Part shown: positions 12,826 to 24,763 of the stretch, piece after piece | Layout of the letters: every line of letters begins with the position of its first letter | Position numbering within the stretch: the stretch's first letter is position 1 | From: Gymnopus androsaceus JB14 | Lineage: Eukaryota > Basidiomycota > Agaricomycetes > Agaricales > Omphalotaceae | Reading direction: 5' to 3' | NCBI GenBank assembly: GCA_009733575.1 | Contig: ML769398.1 | Location: 124,001-188,000 of the forward strand | DNA: 64,000 nucleotides | Translations under genes and position numbers: made by a program | Notes under the pieces: model-generated | Databases searched by the model: none | Told to the model about the DNA's origin: nothing | What the model saw: the letters and a program-made list of their open reading frames with translations, nothing else

Positions 12826-13316
12826 AACCTTTTTAGCCTGTCGGACATCTATGTAGAGCTTTTGGATATAGCTACACTATGCAGTATTTTGCTTTTACGA
12901 AATCCTTTGCGACTACCGACGAGACTCTTATTTGTCGCTTACGAGTTAGTACGCTGACTATAATTTCCATTAATCGCGAAAGCTTTGTATTTATTGGTGT
13001 CGTCTATGTCAGACTGATTTTTTAGATTTGTTCTCTTTTGTCGAAGCTTGGCTAAGGCTAAAATCCTGGCTATGTGAGTGCAAATTGTAAAAAGAGTTAT
13101 ACGAGTGTTCAACTGAATACAAGTAATAAAATATGCACGCGACGCTGAGCGCTAATAATAATATGCATGTCATAAATTGACGTCCATCTTTATTCAACTT
13201 TTACTTCCAAGGGGTATGTGCTTAATGGTTAGACCAAAGAACTAATCAGTAATCGATGCTTTAAACAGGAACTAGCGAGCTACTGATACTTTCCCCTCAA
13301 ATTGGCCGATGAGCAT
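12826..13316. other. Intergenic region RPC4-VPS41
   Basis: About 490 bp with A/T-rich stretches, holding the RPC4 3' end and the VPS41 promoter. Nothing else is recognisable. Confidence 0.5.
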
Positions 13317-16300
13317 ATGCCAACAACGATTGACACGGTGGAAAACCCGGAGAGAGAGCAGGAGAATGGAAATGACGACACGAATGTGAATGGTCAAACG
13401 GAGAAGACGGAATCGGAAGTGAAGGATAACGTGACAGAGGGCTCTGAGGACCAGTCAGAAGAAGAAGAGGAGGAGGAAGAGGAAGGAAGTGAAGACGACT
13501 CGGAAGAAGATGAGAAGACGAACGAACGACGATGATGATGATGAACCTGCACTGAAATACGAGCGAATTGGCGGAGAAATTCCGGGACTATTAACCAGAG
13601 ACTCTGCGTCTGCGTTGGCTGTTTCCAACAAGTTCATGGTTTGTGTTCAAAACTTTATGATAATTGGGTCTCATTCGTATACAGGCCCTAGGAACACACG
13701 CAGGAATTGTTCACCTTCTTCGATCTCAGCGGCACAAGAATAAAGTCGTACAAGTCACACCAAGCTTCCATTCTGGACATTTGTGTAGACGAAACAGGTG
13801 AATTTATCGCAACTGCCTCTATGGATGGTCAAGTCATAATCATCTCCCTTTCCTCACGCGAGTCCTACTCGTTCAACCTCCGTCGGCCAATCCGGACCGT
13901 TGCCCTCGAGCCTTCCTTCGCCAGTCGTTCTTCTCGAGCCTTTGTCTGCGGTGGCCTAGCAGGAACACTCACTCTTCGTGAAAAGCGCAGCTTTTTTGGC
14001 GCAGCTCATTCTGAATCCGTCTTGCACACCTCCGAAGGTGCTGTCTGGCAAGTTCGCTGGTCTCCCGTCTAGCCCCCTTATCGCCTGGGCATACGATTTG
14101 GGTGTCAAGATTTACGATACCCTCAACAAGTCCACTGTAGCATTCATCGATCGCCCCAAGGACTCACCCAGGCCCGACCTCTTTCCCGTTAGTTTGGTGT
14201 GGCAGGACAAGCAAACCCTGCTAATTGCATGGGCGGATTACATCAAGGTTGCTAGGATCAGAATACGGGAGACAGGGTACGTGGTCGAAACTACCGCGGA
14301 GATTACCCAGGTGTTCCAGTTGGATTCCATGGTGGCGGGGATTATGCCTCATCCTGTGCCGATTTCTGCACCCAACTCGCGACCACAGTCTATCATTTCT
14401 AGTTCCTCTTCCCAAAATCCTTCATCTCACCAGCCTCCGCTTACCTCTTTCCTCCTTGTTACCTATACACCACCACAGACCGCACTCCTAGATCTTGATG
14501 TCCTTCTCACTTCCGACACTGACCGCACCAAGCAAGCCAAAGCTCCCTCTGAGCGGCCGGAGCTGAGGATCATCAGCAGGGCCGGAGAGGAGCTCGCTGC
14601 AGACCTGCTCAGCGTGAGTGGATATCAGGCCTGGGGATGTGGCGACTACAAGCTCGTAGGCCCGGTTAATGGGGATGGTGAATTCGCCAAGACGGCGACG
14701 AACAAATCCAATAACCTAATCTCGAGTCCAAGCTCAAGTAATTGGTACATTGTTCTCTCTCCGCGAGACCTTATTCTCGTTCGTCCCGAGGGACGAGCTT
14801 GATCACGTCGCGTGGCTAGTTGAGAGAGAGAGATACGAGGAGGCATTGGAAGCATTGGAGTCGCTCGAACGTTCCGTGGGTGGAGGAAAGAACCTGAGTG
14901 AAGATCAGAGTGTCTTGTCTGAAATTGAAATTGACGGAGTAAAGCTTACGTCTGTCGATGTGGGGAGCAAATTGGTGGAGAGTTTGGTTAGTCAAGGTGA
15001 GATAAATTCGATTTCTTTCGTTCGCTACTTGCTTACTACAGATTCCTCAGGTTCTTTCCCCAAAGCCGCCCAATTCCTTCCCAAGATATGCGCGCGGGAC
15101 CCGAAACGGTGGGAGCATTGGATATTTGTCTTTGCAGAAAAGAGACATCTACAGGTGTGCGCCATTCCTTCAATGTTCATTATTCTGATACTAACAATCA
15201 ATTTGCAGTCCATCATACCTTATGTTCCCACAACACACCCTCGTTTAGACAGGGTGGTGTACGAGATGATAGTGGCGCATTTCCTGGCCCATGATGTGCA
15301 AGTATGTTATATTCCTTATTCCGTTGCTTTCTCTGACCATCTCTAATAGATGCTATTCCAAACAATCAAAGAATGGCCTCGAGATATATACGACATTGGC
15401 GCAGTGATCGTCGCAGTGAAAGATGAGGTGGATAAGGTCAAGGCTCCTGCGCAACAGACGCCAAAGACGGTCGTGCTGATGGAGTGTCTTGCGGAACTGC
15501 AAGTCGTCTCTTAACAAATCCTTCAACTCCACTCAACAGAAATTTTTTTCACAGATACACCGCCAATCGCCAACCAGGCAAGGCACTTCCCTACTTCCTC
15601 AGGCTCGGGCGACCAAACGTGTTTGAGCTGATACGAGAAAACAATTTGTATACGGATGTGTCAAAGACGGATGGGATGGTGTTGAGTTTGGTTGAGTTTG
15701 AGTTTGAGAATCGGAGTGACAAGGATAAGGATGGTGAAATCGGAGAGGCTGGCGAGTCAAGCGAGGCCATTAAGATGTTGGTGGATAATGTGCATTCCAT
15801 ACCTGTAAGTCACATTGTCGACATTTCTCGACTCACTAACTGGTTAACTGTTTCCTCCCTAGATTAATAGAGTAGTCTCACAACTTGCTCCTCGCCCAAA
15901 ATACCTCTTCCTCTACCTCGATGCTCTAGTGGGAAAAGACCCCAACCTGGTTTCGGGTTTCGCGGATTTGCAGAATCTTCAGGTGGGTGTATCTCATTTA
16001 CCTTCTTATTCACCCTCAATCTTTTTTCCCCAGGTCAAACTATACGCAGACTACGCTCGGCCGAGGCTTATTGATTTTTTGAGGTCGAGTATGGATTATG
16101 ATCTAGAGAAGGTGCGCATTGTTTTGTTTTTCAGCAAAAAAATTTGATCGTTAGCCTTTCTCCCTCCCTGCGTAGGCATACAAAGTCTGTCAAGAACGCG
16201 ACCTCATCCCGGAGATGGTCTTCCTCCTCGGGCGCATGGGCGACAACAAGAAAGCGCTGGGGCTGATTATAGAGCGGTTAGGGGATGTTGGGAGGGTGAG

Positions 16301-17167
16301 TTTTTTTGACGCTTATTCATTCCAATTAAAATGAATTTCGCCAGGCTATCGATTTCGCAAAAGATCAAGCAGACGACGAGCTATGGGAAGATCTATTGAA
16401 GTATGCGGAGACGAGACCTGGTAAGTTGTTCTTTTTTTTTTGTTCGAGATGTGCTACTGAACCCTTAACAGCATTCATTCGCGGGCTCCTTGAAAACGTC
16501 GGTCCGGAGATCAACCCCATCCGACTGATTCGCAGAATCAAGAACGGCCTGGAGATCCCTGGATTGAAGGGCGCGTTGATCAAGGTCAGTTTCGCCGCTA
16601 TTCCGTGGCTAGAAAATCGCCTTAACATGATCATCCGTTCTGGGTAGATTCTTCAAGATTTCCATCTGCAAATATCGTTGTTGGAAGGTTGTCAGACAAT
16701 CTTAAACGGGGATAGCTCCGAGTTGAGTAGGCGAGTGCAAAGGGATCAGACGAGTGGATTCTTTTTATCCGGCAAGTTGATTCTTCTATGATACATCATC
16801 CGAACTAAAAGGATCCAACTCTATTTAGCAAAATCAAAGTGCCATCTATGTTCTCTACCCCTCCAAGAAAGTCCTCGACAGCTCGTCTTGTTGTTCCTCT
16901 GCAGGCATACAGTTCACGTTCGATGTGCAAGACCAAATGAGGATGGGCATGAATCGGAGCTTCCGCAACTTCCTGATCCGGCTCTAAGAGGCGTTGTTGG
17001 ACTCGGAAGTGGAAGGGGGCTGAGTGGACGCATCGCATTGTATGTGTTCTGTCGTGCCTCACTAAATGAAGGCTAATGATGTTTCTATTTACAGTGAATC
17101 AATGGTTCGAGCTCGGATTGGACGAGGTTGTCCAGTTTGTCATCAGCGGAATGAGGGGATGTCATGA
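13317..17167 (+). CDS. VPS41: Vps41, HOPS tethering complex subunit
   Basis: Part of the HOPS complex that tethers late endosomes and AP-3 vesicles to the vacuole. The order is: acidic N-terminal tail (runs of Glu/Asp), KYERIGGEIPGLL, a beta-propeller with DLSGTRIKSYKSHQASILDI and IATASMDGQV, and an alpha-solenoid with DELDHVAWLVERERYEEALE, KAAQFLPKICARDPKRWEHWIFVF and a clathrin-repeat-like helical end. The C-terminus is a RING-type zinc finger: CHLC, FLCRHTVHVRC and a final CPVC before HQRNEGMS. That terminal RING is diagnostic for Vps41. The protein would be about 1,050 residues. Four single-base frame breaks not explained by introns fall near 13520, 13715, 14065 and 14785. Because the conserved sequence continues cleanly on both sides of each, and similar breaks hit essential genes here, sequence error is more likely than gene death. 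Start chosen at the first in-frame ATG (MPTTIDTVEN). Confidence 0.88.
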
Positions 17168-17991
17168 TAATAATATCCTAGGAGGATTGGGGTGGTTTAT
17201 CAGGGGGATCAAGTAAGGATATACCCTACAATTAATAGTCGGCGATGGAATGGATTGGACCTCATACCAAGAAAAGGGTATATAAATCGTGGAACGACGC
17301 GTGCATCATCCTCTCATCTCACTATTCACAGTTAACCCAGGGAGCTCCGATATGTAAGTGATGTCCGTGAAAAATAATCCAACGCAAACTGCAATCGTTG
17401 TGCCTCTGATGAAAAGGATGTTTTATAGGTAATGTCGATGATTTTCGCGTCGCTTCGACACGTACATTCGGAGTCGTGCTCGCGTTTGCGCGTTCATTCG
17501 ATCTTCGAGGATATTTACCTGAGTCTCCGTTTCGGATATGCGGGCTCCGTCAGGTCCAAACCATAGGCGAGGCTGAGGAAATATATACTGCCGTGAAAAA
17601 ATGAAAGGCGCTAGAATGAAAGCTGGAAGAATCAGAAGGCTTTAGTGTACTGATACAGAGTTCATTAAGAGCATAAAGGGTCCAGAACTAACTTCACGAA
17701 TGTTGGAGAGTTCAGTGTCCGATCCCAAGGTGTAGAGATTGCCCCAAGGATTGCCCTCACGAGTGATCCCGCAAAGTTCTCTGAATATCAGCACCGTCCA
17801 AAGTTAAAAGAGGCGAGTTGGAAGAAGAAAAAAAGAGCTAGAGAAAAGCCAATTACAAAGAAAAGCACACGTTGATCGAAGATACTTACCTTTCCGGACA
17901 CATAATCACAGCTTTGACCATGTTTTGACAGGCTTTCTTTTTCATGATATTATATAGACTTTACGCAAAGCTCATGGCTACACAAAAGGGT
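17168..17991. other. Convergent intergenic region
   Basis: About 820 bp between the 3' ends of VPS41 and the adenylate-kinase-like gene. A TATATAAAT box near 17280 is visible, but no reading frame of note follows. No repeat or RNA gene was recognised. Confidence 0.4.
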
Positions 17992-18785
17992 TCATTTATT
18001 ACGAATGAATTCCTCAACTTTCTCCAGCCAAGTCTGAACCTCCGCGCCCCATCCGCCCAATCGCCTCATCTTTTGCTCTTCTGGCGGATTGGAACCGACA
18101 CCCAAGCCCCAGATCTTCATCCGAGCGGAATTTCTCTCGATAACGGGACGATGTTGCGAGAGGCACCAGAGGATGATACTATCTTTTGAAAAAAATATTC
18201 CACTAATGGTTTCTGGGCAGCCTGAACTGCACGGAGGACGCAAGCCGATAAGTCGAAGGAATGTGCGGCAGAAGAGGCGCGGAAAATAGAGGAGTAGTGG
18301 AGGATCAAGCCCTGGATATGCAGGCAATAGAGGTCTGTTGAATCAAGTGGCTGGTACTAGAAGCGACTTACAGATAACATCCGTTGCCCATTGCTGTATG
18401 TCTGCTCCTCCCTTTCGTTCAAAGTCTCCATCAATTACCCAGCCACGTTCAGCATTTTGATGAACGAAAGCCTGGATCTTGGCTCTAAGCTCTTGCTCAG
18501 GAGTTTCAATCCATCCGGGCTTCCAAAATATGCTGTCTAGGGAAAGAAATGGTACGTCAAGGATGGTTGCGAGCTTTTGACCAAGCGTGCTCTGTCAAAA
18601 TGATGAAGAAAATTTAAAGAACGTCGAGCTGTTTTGACGCCTTGCCTTGCCAGAACCTACCAACGAAGTATAAAATTAGGAAATCTCACTGTGAAGGAAG
18701 CCCGCATACCGCTATTTCCCAAAATTCTTATTTTGTAACGTCCTGTATCCCCGAGTAAGGGAGGGAATGTCTGAACTTGAGCCAT
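17992..18785 (-). CDS. Adenylate-kinase-like P-loop protein (DNA topology modulation FlaR-type family)
   Basis: The protein of about 220 residues starts MAQVQTFPPLLGDTGRYKIR and carries the Walker A loop [30 protein letters not shown] and WVIDGDFERKG follow, features of the small adenylate-kinase-like family often annotated as 'DNA topology modulation protein'. These proteins bind nucleotides; their real substrate is unknown, and the name is historic. The segment WLDPPLLLYFPRLFCRTFLR is typical of the lid region. The C-terminus ends EVQTWLEKVEEFIRNK. The intron inside the P-loop coding sequence (18592-18645) is GC-AG, splitting GSGK from STLG. Convergent with VPS41. Confidence 0.82.
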
Positions 18786-19501
18786 TGGTGGAGGTTCCAA
18801 GTCAAGTCAGTATTCGGAGCCGTTACGCGGTTTAGCGCCACTGTTTGTTTCCCGAATCCCGATTAGGACTTTTTTAGCGCTGGGTATCTGCTGCTAATTA
18901 TTTGTGGTTCGATTTTCGATTTCTGTATCCATCTTCTCTCCTTGACTCTTTTCTTCTGCATCGTCGCAATAATATCCAGTAGGCTGAAGATGCAAAATTT
19001 CTTACTGGCGCCCGTTAAAGTTATTCAATGGGGACAGTCTCTGCGCCTTTTAATATTGCGGTTGGACGTCGGATCTCACTGTCAGTCTTTAATCGACATT
19101 CAACTTGCTGCTTTTATTGGACAGCCATCTTGTCAAGCATCTTCCTACCGAAACTGAGGCTTTCGTTGCGTTGAGCCGATTATTAATCCGAGAGTCCCAG
19201 CCTTCTGCGTATTCACTGATCAGCACCCAAACACATCACCCGTCGGACGAGCCCACAGAAGTCTCAGTCTAATGGAGCATCAGTCTGAGCAGGTCTGAGC
19301 AGGGAGCTCACAAGACAAATTTTGCTAGTTTCATGTGAAACATCCAGCTGACTTGCTTGAATTGACCTGCGGCTTTAGCCTTAATACGTGGCGTGGCTGA
19401 ATCTCTTGTTCTCATAAACACCCCTTCACTGTAAGTGCTCCGCCTGCTCCGCCTGCTCTTGTCCTGACCCATCAGGCTTATTGTCTTTTTTTGTTAGGAG
19501 A
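18786..19501. other. Divergent intergenic region
   Basis: About 715 bp between the adenylate-kinase-like gene and the RING gene. Short direct repeats of GTCTGAGCAG occur near 19285-19302 and of CCGCCTGCTC near 19440-19460. No gene was recognised. Confidence 0.4.
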
Positions 19502-20744
19502 ATGAGCTCTCCGTGGCGGAACGAACACGAACAAGACGGCTCATGGCCCGGAATTCCCTCCATCCAGGATCTCTACCCCGATAAGTTTGATTGTGATGAT
19601 GAACCACAACAAGGTCCGTCGTCGTTTTATACGTTATTGTTCCTTTATTTATCTTTTGTGTGTCCATTCTTCCTCACCCATGGCCAACTAACTCCCATGT
19701 CCAACTCGATTATTGCCACTTGCTCTCCTCTGCACCGGCCATCTCGTTCGGTGTCGCTACCAACTCGATCCTTTCATCTGGCGACAATCTTGGAAGATTT
19801 CGAGCAATGCGACTTTCCCGCGCTCAATCTCGGTACTGAATCACTCGCTTGTACCCCGAACGCAGCAACAGCATGGACGTTGGGAGGATTGCGGAGGGCG
19901 AGATCTCGGACGATCTCGACTCAGGCTCAGAGGAGGCAGGCTGCTAGTGCGGATCGTGATTGTGCGATATGGTATGTACCGAATAACCTGCTTTTATTGG
20001 CCTTTCATTAATTCAATGTAGCTTTGACCTAGCAAAGCGGCCGGCCAAAACACGCTGTTGCGGAAAGCTTTTTTGCCAAGATCATCTACGGGATGTGCGT
20101 TCAACTTTACTTCTCTCTCTCTCATCGTTACTGAGACAGGTTATCAGTGGCTTACTGGATCATCCCATCGATGTCCATCGTGTAGCGCTTATTGCCATCC
20201 AGATACCGGTGTCCTATCTCTAGCATCTCCTACCTCACCGACTGCTCCTTCCCCACACGCCAGCTACGGAGATGATAAAAAAAACTCCATCGGGACAGAG
20301 AGAGCTTCTTCCCGGTCTCGCTCCTCTTCCTCTTCTTCAAATTCTGCGTCAGACTCCTCTTCCGCCGGCCACAGCACGGATCTGGATTATGATTCGGATA
20401 GTAACTTGGTGAATGCCACCTCGGAATCCATCCTGGACCTGGGAAGTCTTTCTTATCTCCAGACCGTAGCTGGAATCATTCAACACTTTGTGGATGAATT
20501 ACCTCCGGCGCCTGAAATTTATACCTCCACCCATGCTCAGCGTCATTCGCACTTTCCAGAATCAAGTTCAGAATCTGCACAGTCATCTCCGAGATCACAG
20601 ATGCACCTCAGTCCCTCATATCGTTCTCTGGGGTCAGCGGTAGTGGATAACGAGATGATGAATCTCGCGATTGCCGGCAAGGTGATTGGGAAAATCTTGA
20701 GCATTGTTGCGTTGATCTTGGTTTTCTGGGTCTTGGCTAGGTGA
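19502..20744 (+). CDS. RING-like zinc finger protein with C-terminal membrane anchor
   Basis: The start MSSPWRNEHEQDGSWPG is followed by an acidic region (EGEISDDLDSGSEEA). Next comes a RING-like finger: CAIC, then RCCGKLFCQDHLRDWL, then RCPSC. A long Ser-rich low-complexity region follows. Near the end is LQTVAGIIQHFVDELPP, and the protein finishes in one strong hydrophobic segment (VIGKILSIVALILVFWVLAR), a tail anchor. The layout suggests a membrane-bound E3 ubiquitin ligase, but the usual Cys-Gly-His of the finger reads Cys-Gly-Lys and the sixth ligand is His, so zinc binding is a variant type. At least four introns are present; the intron after DDEPQQ is long or badly defined, so residues 35-80 are uncertain. 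No named family was recognised. Confidence 0.68.
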
Positions 20745-21525
20745 AGAGGGTACTTTTTTTTCTCTCTAAACACGTCGCTTTCCTCATCTACTTGCGTCTT
20801 CTCATGATTCCATTACATCTGTACCACTATATCATCAAGCATATGTACTATCTCTTTTTGCCATTGATGTCTGTCAATTGTCGAAGCTGTCTGTGATTAT
20901 GTTGCTAAAAAGTAAATCCTCGGTAAATCCACCACGTGTTCGTTCGTCTCCTTGGAAGAACATCTCATTACTATCATGACTATTGCTTAACGAACTAGGT
21001 AATCCTGTATGAGTACACTGAAGTTTCCAATTCTTCCGGTTTTTACTCCAGCTCCTTGCTTTTTTTCACCTTCTTTAGGGACCTATACTGTGTGGCTTGG
21101 ACCTGACGATCTGTACTTCCTTTGAGTTCATGTATCCAAAACGGAGACTCAAGTAAAGACCCTTCATTTGATCTTCAAGGATCTTTACCTAAGACGAGGC
21201 TGAAAGTTTTGTCACGCCGTCAAGATCGCCTCATCACAAAATATCTTCCCTCCCATTTGTGAGGGTCAAATTTCTAAATTTACATGTCAAATAGTTGCAT
21301 AACTTGCTGGCATCGCCATACTATGGAACATCCTCTCTGGACATGAGAGAACAAAGCTACAAATACAGAATGTACATGGTTGGTGCTCCATTTGTGGAGG
21401 ACAGTCGCAAATGAATGATTTCAGGCCACAAAGCAAAGGCCATAATGAGAACCAAGAGCTGCAAGAATGGATATCAATGAAGTGAAATGGATAATGTAGT
21501 GCAACTCACATTAGAATGCATACAT
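20745..21525. other. Intergenic region
   Basis: About 780 bp downstream of the RING gene. No open frame, repeat or RNA gene was recognised. Confidence 0.4.
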
Positions 21526-22091
21526 TTATTTCCTTGCAGCAGCAGCAGTTTCCACTAGCGCAATGATCTTGTCCATTGTTTGATAATTATAGTAGTGGAA
21601 GATAACAAGGATAATGAAGATCTACATGTATCAAAAATTAGACAAGGAAATAATGATTGATAACCTGTACGCACCAAGACAAGCAGACGAACATCAGCCC
21701 CCGCGCCGACCTCAACATCCTTATCCACCTAAATTAGTTGTTTAATATTTCAGTCTCGCAGTGATAGAACCAATATCGAACTTGAGGCTGAGTGGTTGGA
21801 GACGAAGCGGCGGTAGCAGCATCATGGCGAACACGGCTGCGGCGAACAGCTCTAGTAGAACGGTGATTAAATGCAACAATTACAGCGATCAAGGAGAAGG
21901 ACGAACGGCATTATTAAAGAGTAGTTTTGAGAAGAGAGAACGATTGTGGTGGTTGGAGAAGAAGCTATGGGCGTCGAAGCGGGCAATTTATAGGTTTGCG
22001 AAAAAAATTAATTCCCCGCGAGTTACTCACATAACCGTGCGTGGAAATCTGGATGACTCTTGAGTTCCAGAGCCGTACAGTTCAGACGCAT
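21526..22091 (-). CDS. Hypothetical small membrane protein
   Basis: A possible gene built from short exons: MRLNCTALELKSHPDF at the start, a hydrophobic piece LFAAAVFAMMLLPPLRLQPL in the middle, then VDKDVEVGAGADVRLLVL joined to IFIILVIFHYYNY, and the end TMDKIIALVETAAAARK. Two hydrophobic segments suggest a two-pass membrane protein of about 140 residues. Splice borders have GT and AG ends but one junction does not close in frame without a one-base change. No family was recognised, so the gene itself is only a proposal. Confidence 0.35.
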
Positions 22092-23926
22092 GGCCTTATT
22101 ATAGAAACCCGGTTAAAATCTCTTCTGAATGTTCGTGAAGGATAATGAGCGCACCTAAAGTTTCAAAGCCAAACACACAGCTCGATGATCTACCATCATG
22201 TTACTCGCCAATTTCTACATCTCTTTTCTTCTCGTAGTTTTTCGCAGACATTCTTTCTGACAGAAAAAGATAGACCCAGCTGCGCCAGCAATCCAGGTTA
22301 CGCACGGACTCTGGAAGAAGAACTTGAAGGACGCTAGCGTTGAAACGGCACTAGGAAGCTTTTCAATGTTGTCCTGGACGGTTTCAGCTGACGACGTTTG
22401 CCCTCATGATCATCTCATGACTCTAATCCCTCTTCGTCTGCGGTACGTTCCTCCATATTCTCCTGGGATTCAGGACTGGGCCTACATGCGATTTTGGGTG
22501 AAAAGTGAGTCACGATGACTCAGAATCGCGTGCGCCATAGACACGTGATGTACACGCCATCCCTCTCTAGCTTGTACCTGTATCGAAACCACCCCCCATA
22601 AAGCAGAATGAGATCCCTTTGGTGTGTTTGAATACCGGAGACTGAGGTATAATGCGGGAAGTCAGAACTCCAGAACCCAAGAACCACAAGAAAGTGAACT
22701 AGCAGCAACAGACACCAGAGACCGAGTACCGAGCCTCAAGCATTTTCACCTAGTGCCTAGTGCCTTTCAAGCATCCAAGAAAAGGGAAATGGGTAGAGAT
22801 ATGGCAGCAGTGCACGACTTGTAATCAGAGGAAGCTCCAACGCCTGATTGCACCAATTGGAAGTGCGATCATGTAGAGGTCGACTAGCGGTCCAATTCCT
22901 GCTGATATATTATCAGCATTTGGATTCAAACCTGTAGGAAGATGACAAGAAGACGTACGGGCACTCCTTGACAATAATTTCAGGTATGGAATTAAGCATC
23001 AGCAATGTTGGACCGAAGCGCAGTCCAACCGCCACTGTTCAAGAATCCCAGCGACATAAGGTGCTCCCAAAGTGCCTCGAAACCCGACAAAAGATATAAA
23101 GCTGTCAAGACAGTTATTCCACAAGAAAATAGACGGTTATGAACAAAAATCCAAGGAAAAATATCATGGAATGGTGGGCCAGCCAGAGTGTCGCACCTCT
23201 AGTGACTTGGGACACTGAGGGAGAAAGCGTAGCGGATCGCTTTAGGATGATGAAGGAATGTTGAAAGAAGGTAAGCCCGGATGATGAAAAGCAAGGTCGA
23301 GATATATATTCTGTTCCCCTATGAAACTATTCCGAATTCGTTGGGAGATCCTTGAGCCTCATTCCTTGCTCAGCCTTCTCCAAGGCAGTCGGAGCAAAGA
23401 GCGTGCATTGTGCTTGTGGTGGCGGCAGAAATCGTTAAGCTCCCAGTCGTCGTCGCAGTTAGAGTGGTATATTCAAAGTCATTGGCTCTGACCATAATTC
23501 ATGGCCTAGCTATTGGAAGGTGGAAACGGATGTGTGAAGGCTGCTAGGACGATGACCATGGTCGACGGTGGTTGGAATTCAAAGAGCGGACTTCAAATTT
23601 CACACTGATGTCTCATTATTTTTATTCCGAGGCTAAATCTCTCTTAGATATCTATGCTGGTCAGTCTGAAATCTCTTTACTTAGAGCTGGATTTTCCCTA
23701 CTGAAAAATAGAGTTTGAGTCTTGACTCAGATCATCATCCTCCCTCATCCTTCCGACCTTCAAAAGCTTACTCCAGATCATCCCAGCCCAGTCCCAGCTT
23801 CAGAAGTGATGCACAGAGCGCAAAGTCAGTACATTTCTCCTTGGAATAGCGCCAAAAACGCGAAATAACCAGTGTATCAACCCATACTTGCCGCGCCACA
23901 ACACAGTATCGCCCAAAATATATTGA
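22092..23926. other. Gene-poor region
   Basis: About 1.8 kb without a reading frame above 66 codons and without recognised protein motifs. It may hold decayed genes. Nothing else was identified. Confidence 0.4.
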
Positions 23927-24109
23927 TCAAACGGTGAATATACACCACTCCGCTCCGCATTTGCTTACCAGGTTGCAGAATTGAAGCAAGATCACTTCGT
24001 AGGGGTGCTCATAGGCTTTTAAACTCATCAACAGTTCGAGTTTTTGACATTCATTACACAGAGGAAAATTTGTGGCGAAACTCGTCGAGATTGCCTCGCT
24101 ACAGAACAT
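23927..24109 (-). pseudogene. Possible fragment of a HET-like (heterokaryon incompatibility type) gene
   Basis: A single short frame reads LCNECQKLELLMSLKAYEHP followed by YEVILLQFC and, beyond a possible intron donor, KCGAEWC. A CxxC motif followed by an EHPYE-like stretch and another CxxxxC pair resembles the N-terminal part of fungal HET-domain proteins, but the HET core was not found nearby. Treat as a decayed fragment or chance. Confidence 0.2.
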
Positions 24110-24763
24110 CTTTTAGATCTCCCATTCGTCGATTTCCAATGAGTTCTTCAAATGGGGCTCGTCGATCGGTTTGGCCTCTCTCCAGTGCATCCTTTGTACG
24201 CCTCGAATCTGATCAGAAATACACATTAGCTATTCGCCAATAAACGACGGTTAGCTCGAAACCTTGGGGATCAGTCCCTGGGGGAAGGAATGGTTGACGT
24301 AGAATGAGGAATATCCCTAAGCTATGATTGCTAACCGAGCCGACCTTCTTCCAATCGAACCGGTGGGTACCCTACAGGCGCATCGAACCTACAACTTCAT
24401 ATATTTGTCTCAATTGACTCCCGTGGTTCCTTCGCTTAGGAGTTGGATTTTGACGTTGAGGAGGGTCGTGCAATTGCAGAAGTACTCTAGGCTTCCCTAC
24501 ATAAAGACATCTCACGTATAAATTTAAATAATAAAGAATGTTTTCTTGCAGAGATATAAGTACACGCTACAGAACGGGCGCATGGCGGGGGCCGATATCT
24601 TCGCGATGTACATATCAGCCGTGCGGGATGATCATCGTCGAGGACTTTGGTTGTATTGAGCTGGTATATGATAAACTATTAGGGTACAAATGTATCCGGC
24701 AATGTAGAAAATTCATGAAAAAAAAAAAAGTCCAACGTGATAGGTAACAGGGCTTTCTACTTC
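24110..24763. other. Intergenic region upstream of the VMA1 3' end
   Basis: About 650 bp with only short frames of no recognisable content. An A-rich run lies at about 24718-24729. Nothing was identified. Confidence 0.4.
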
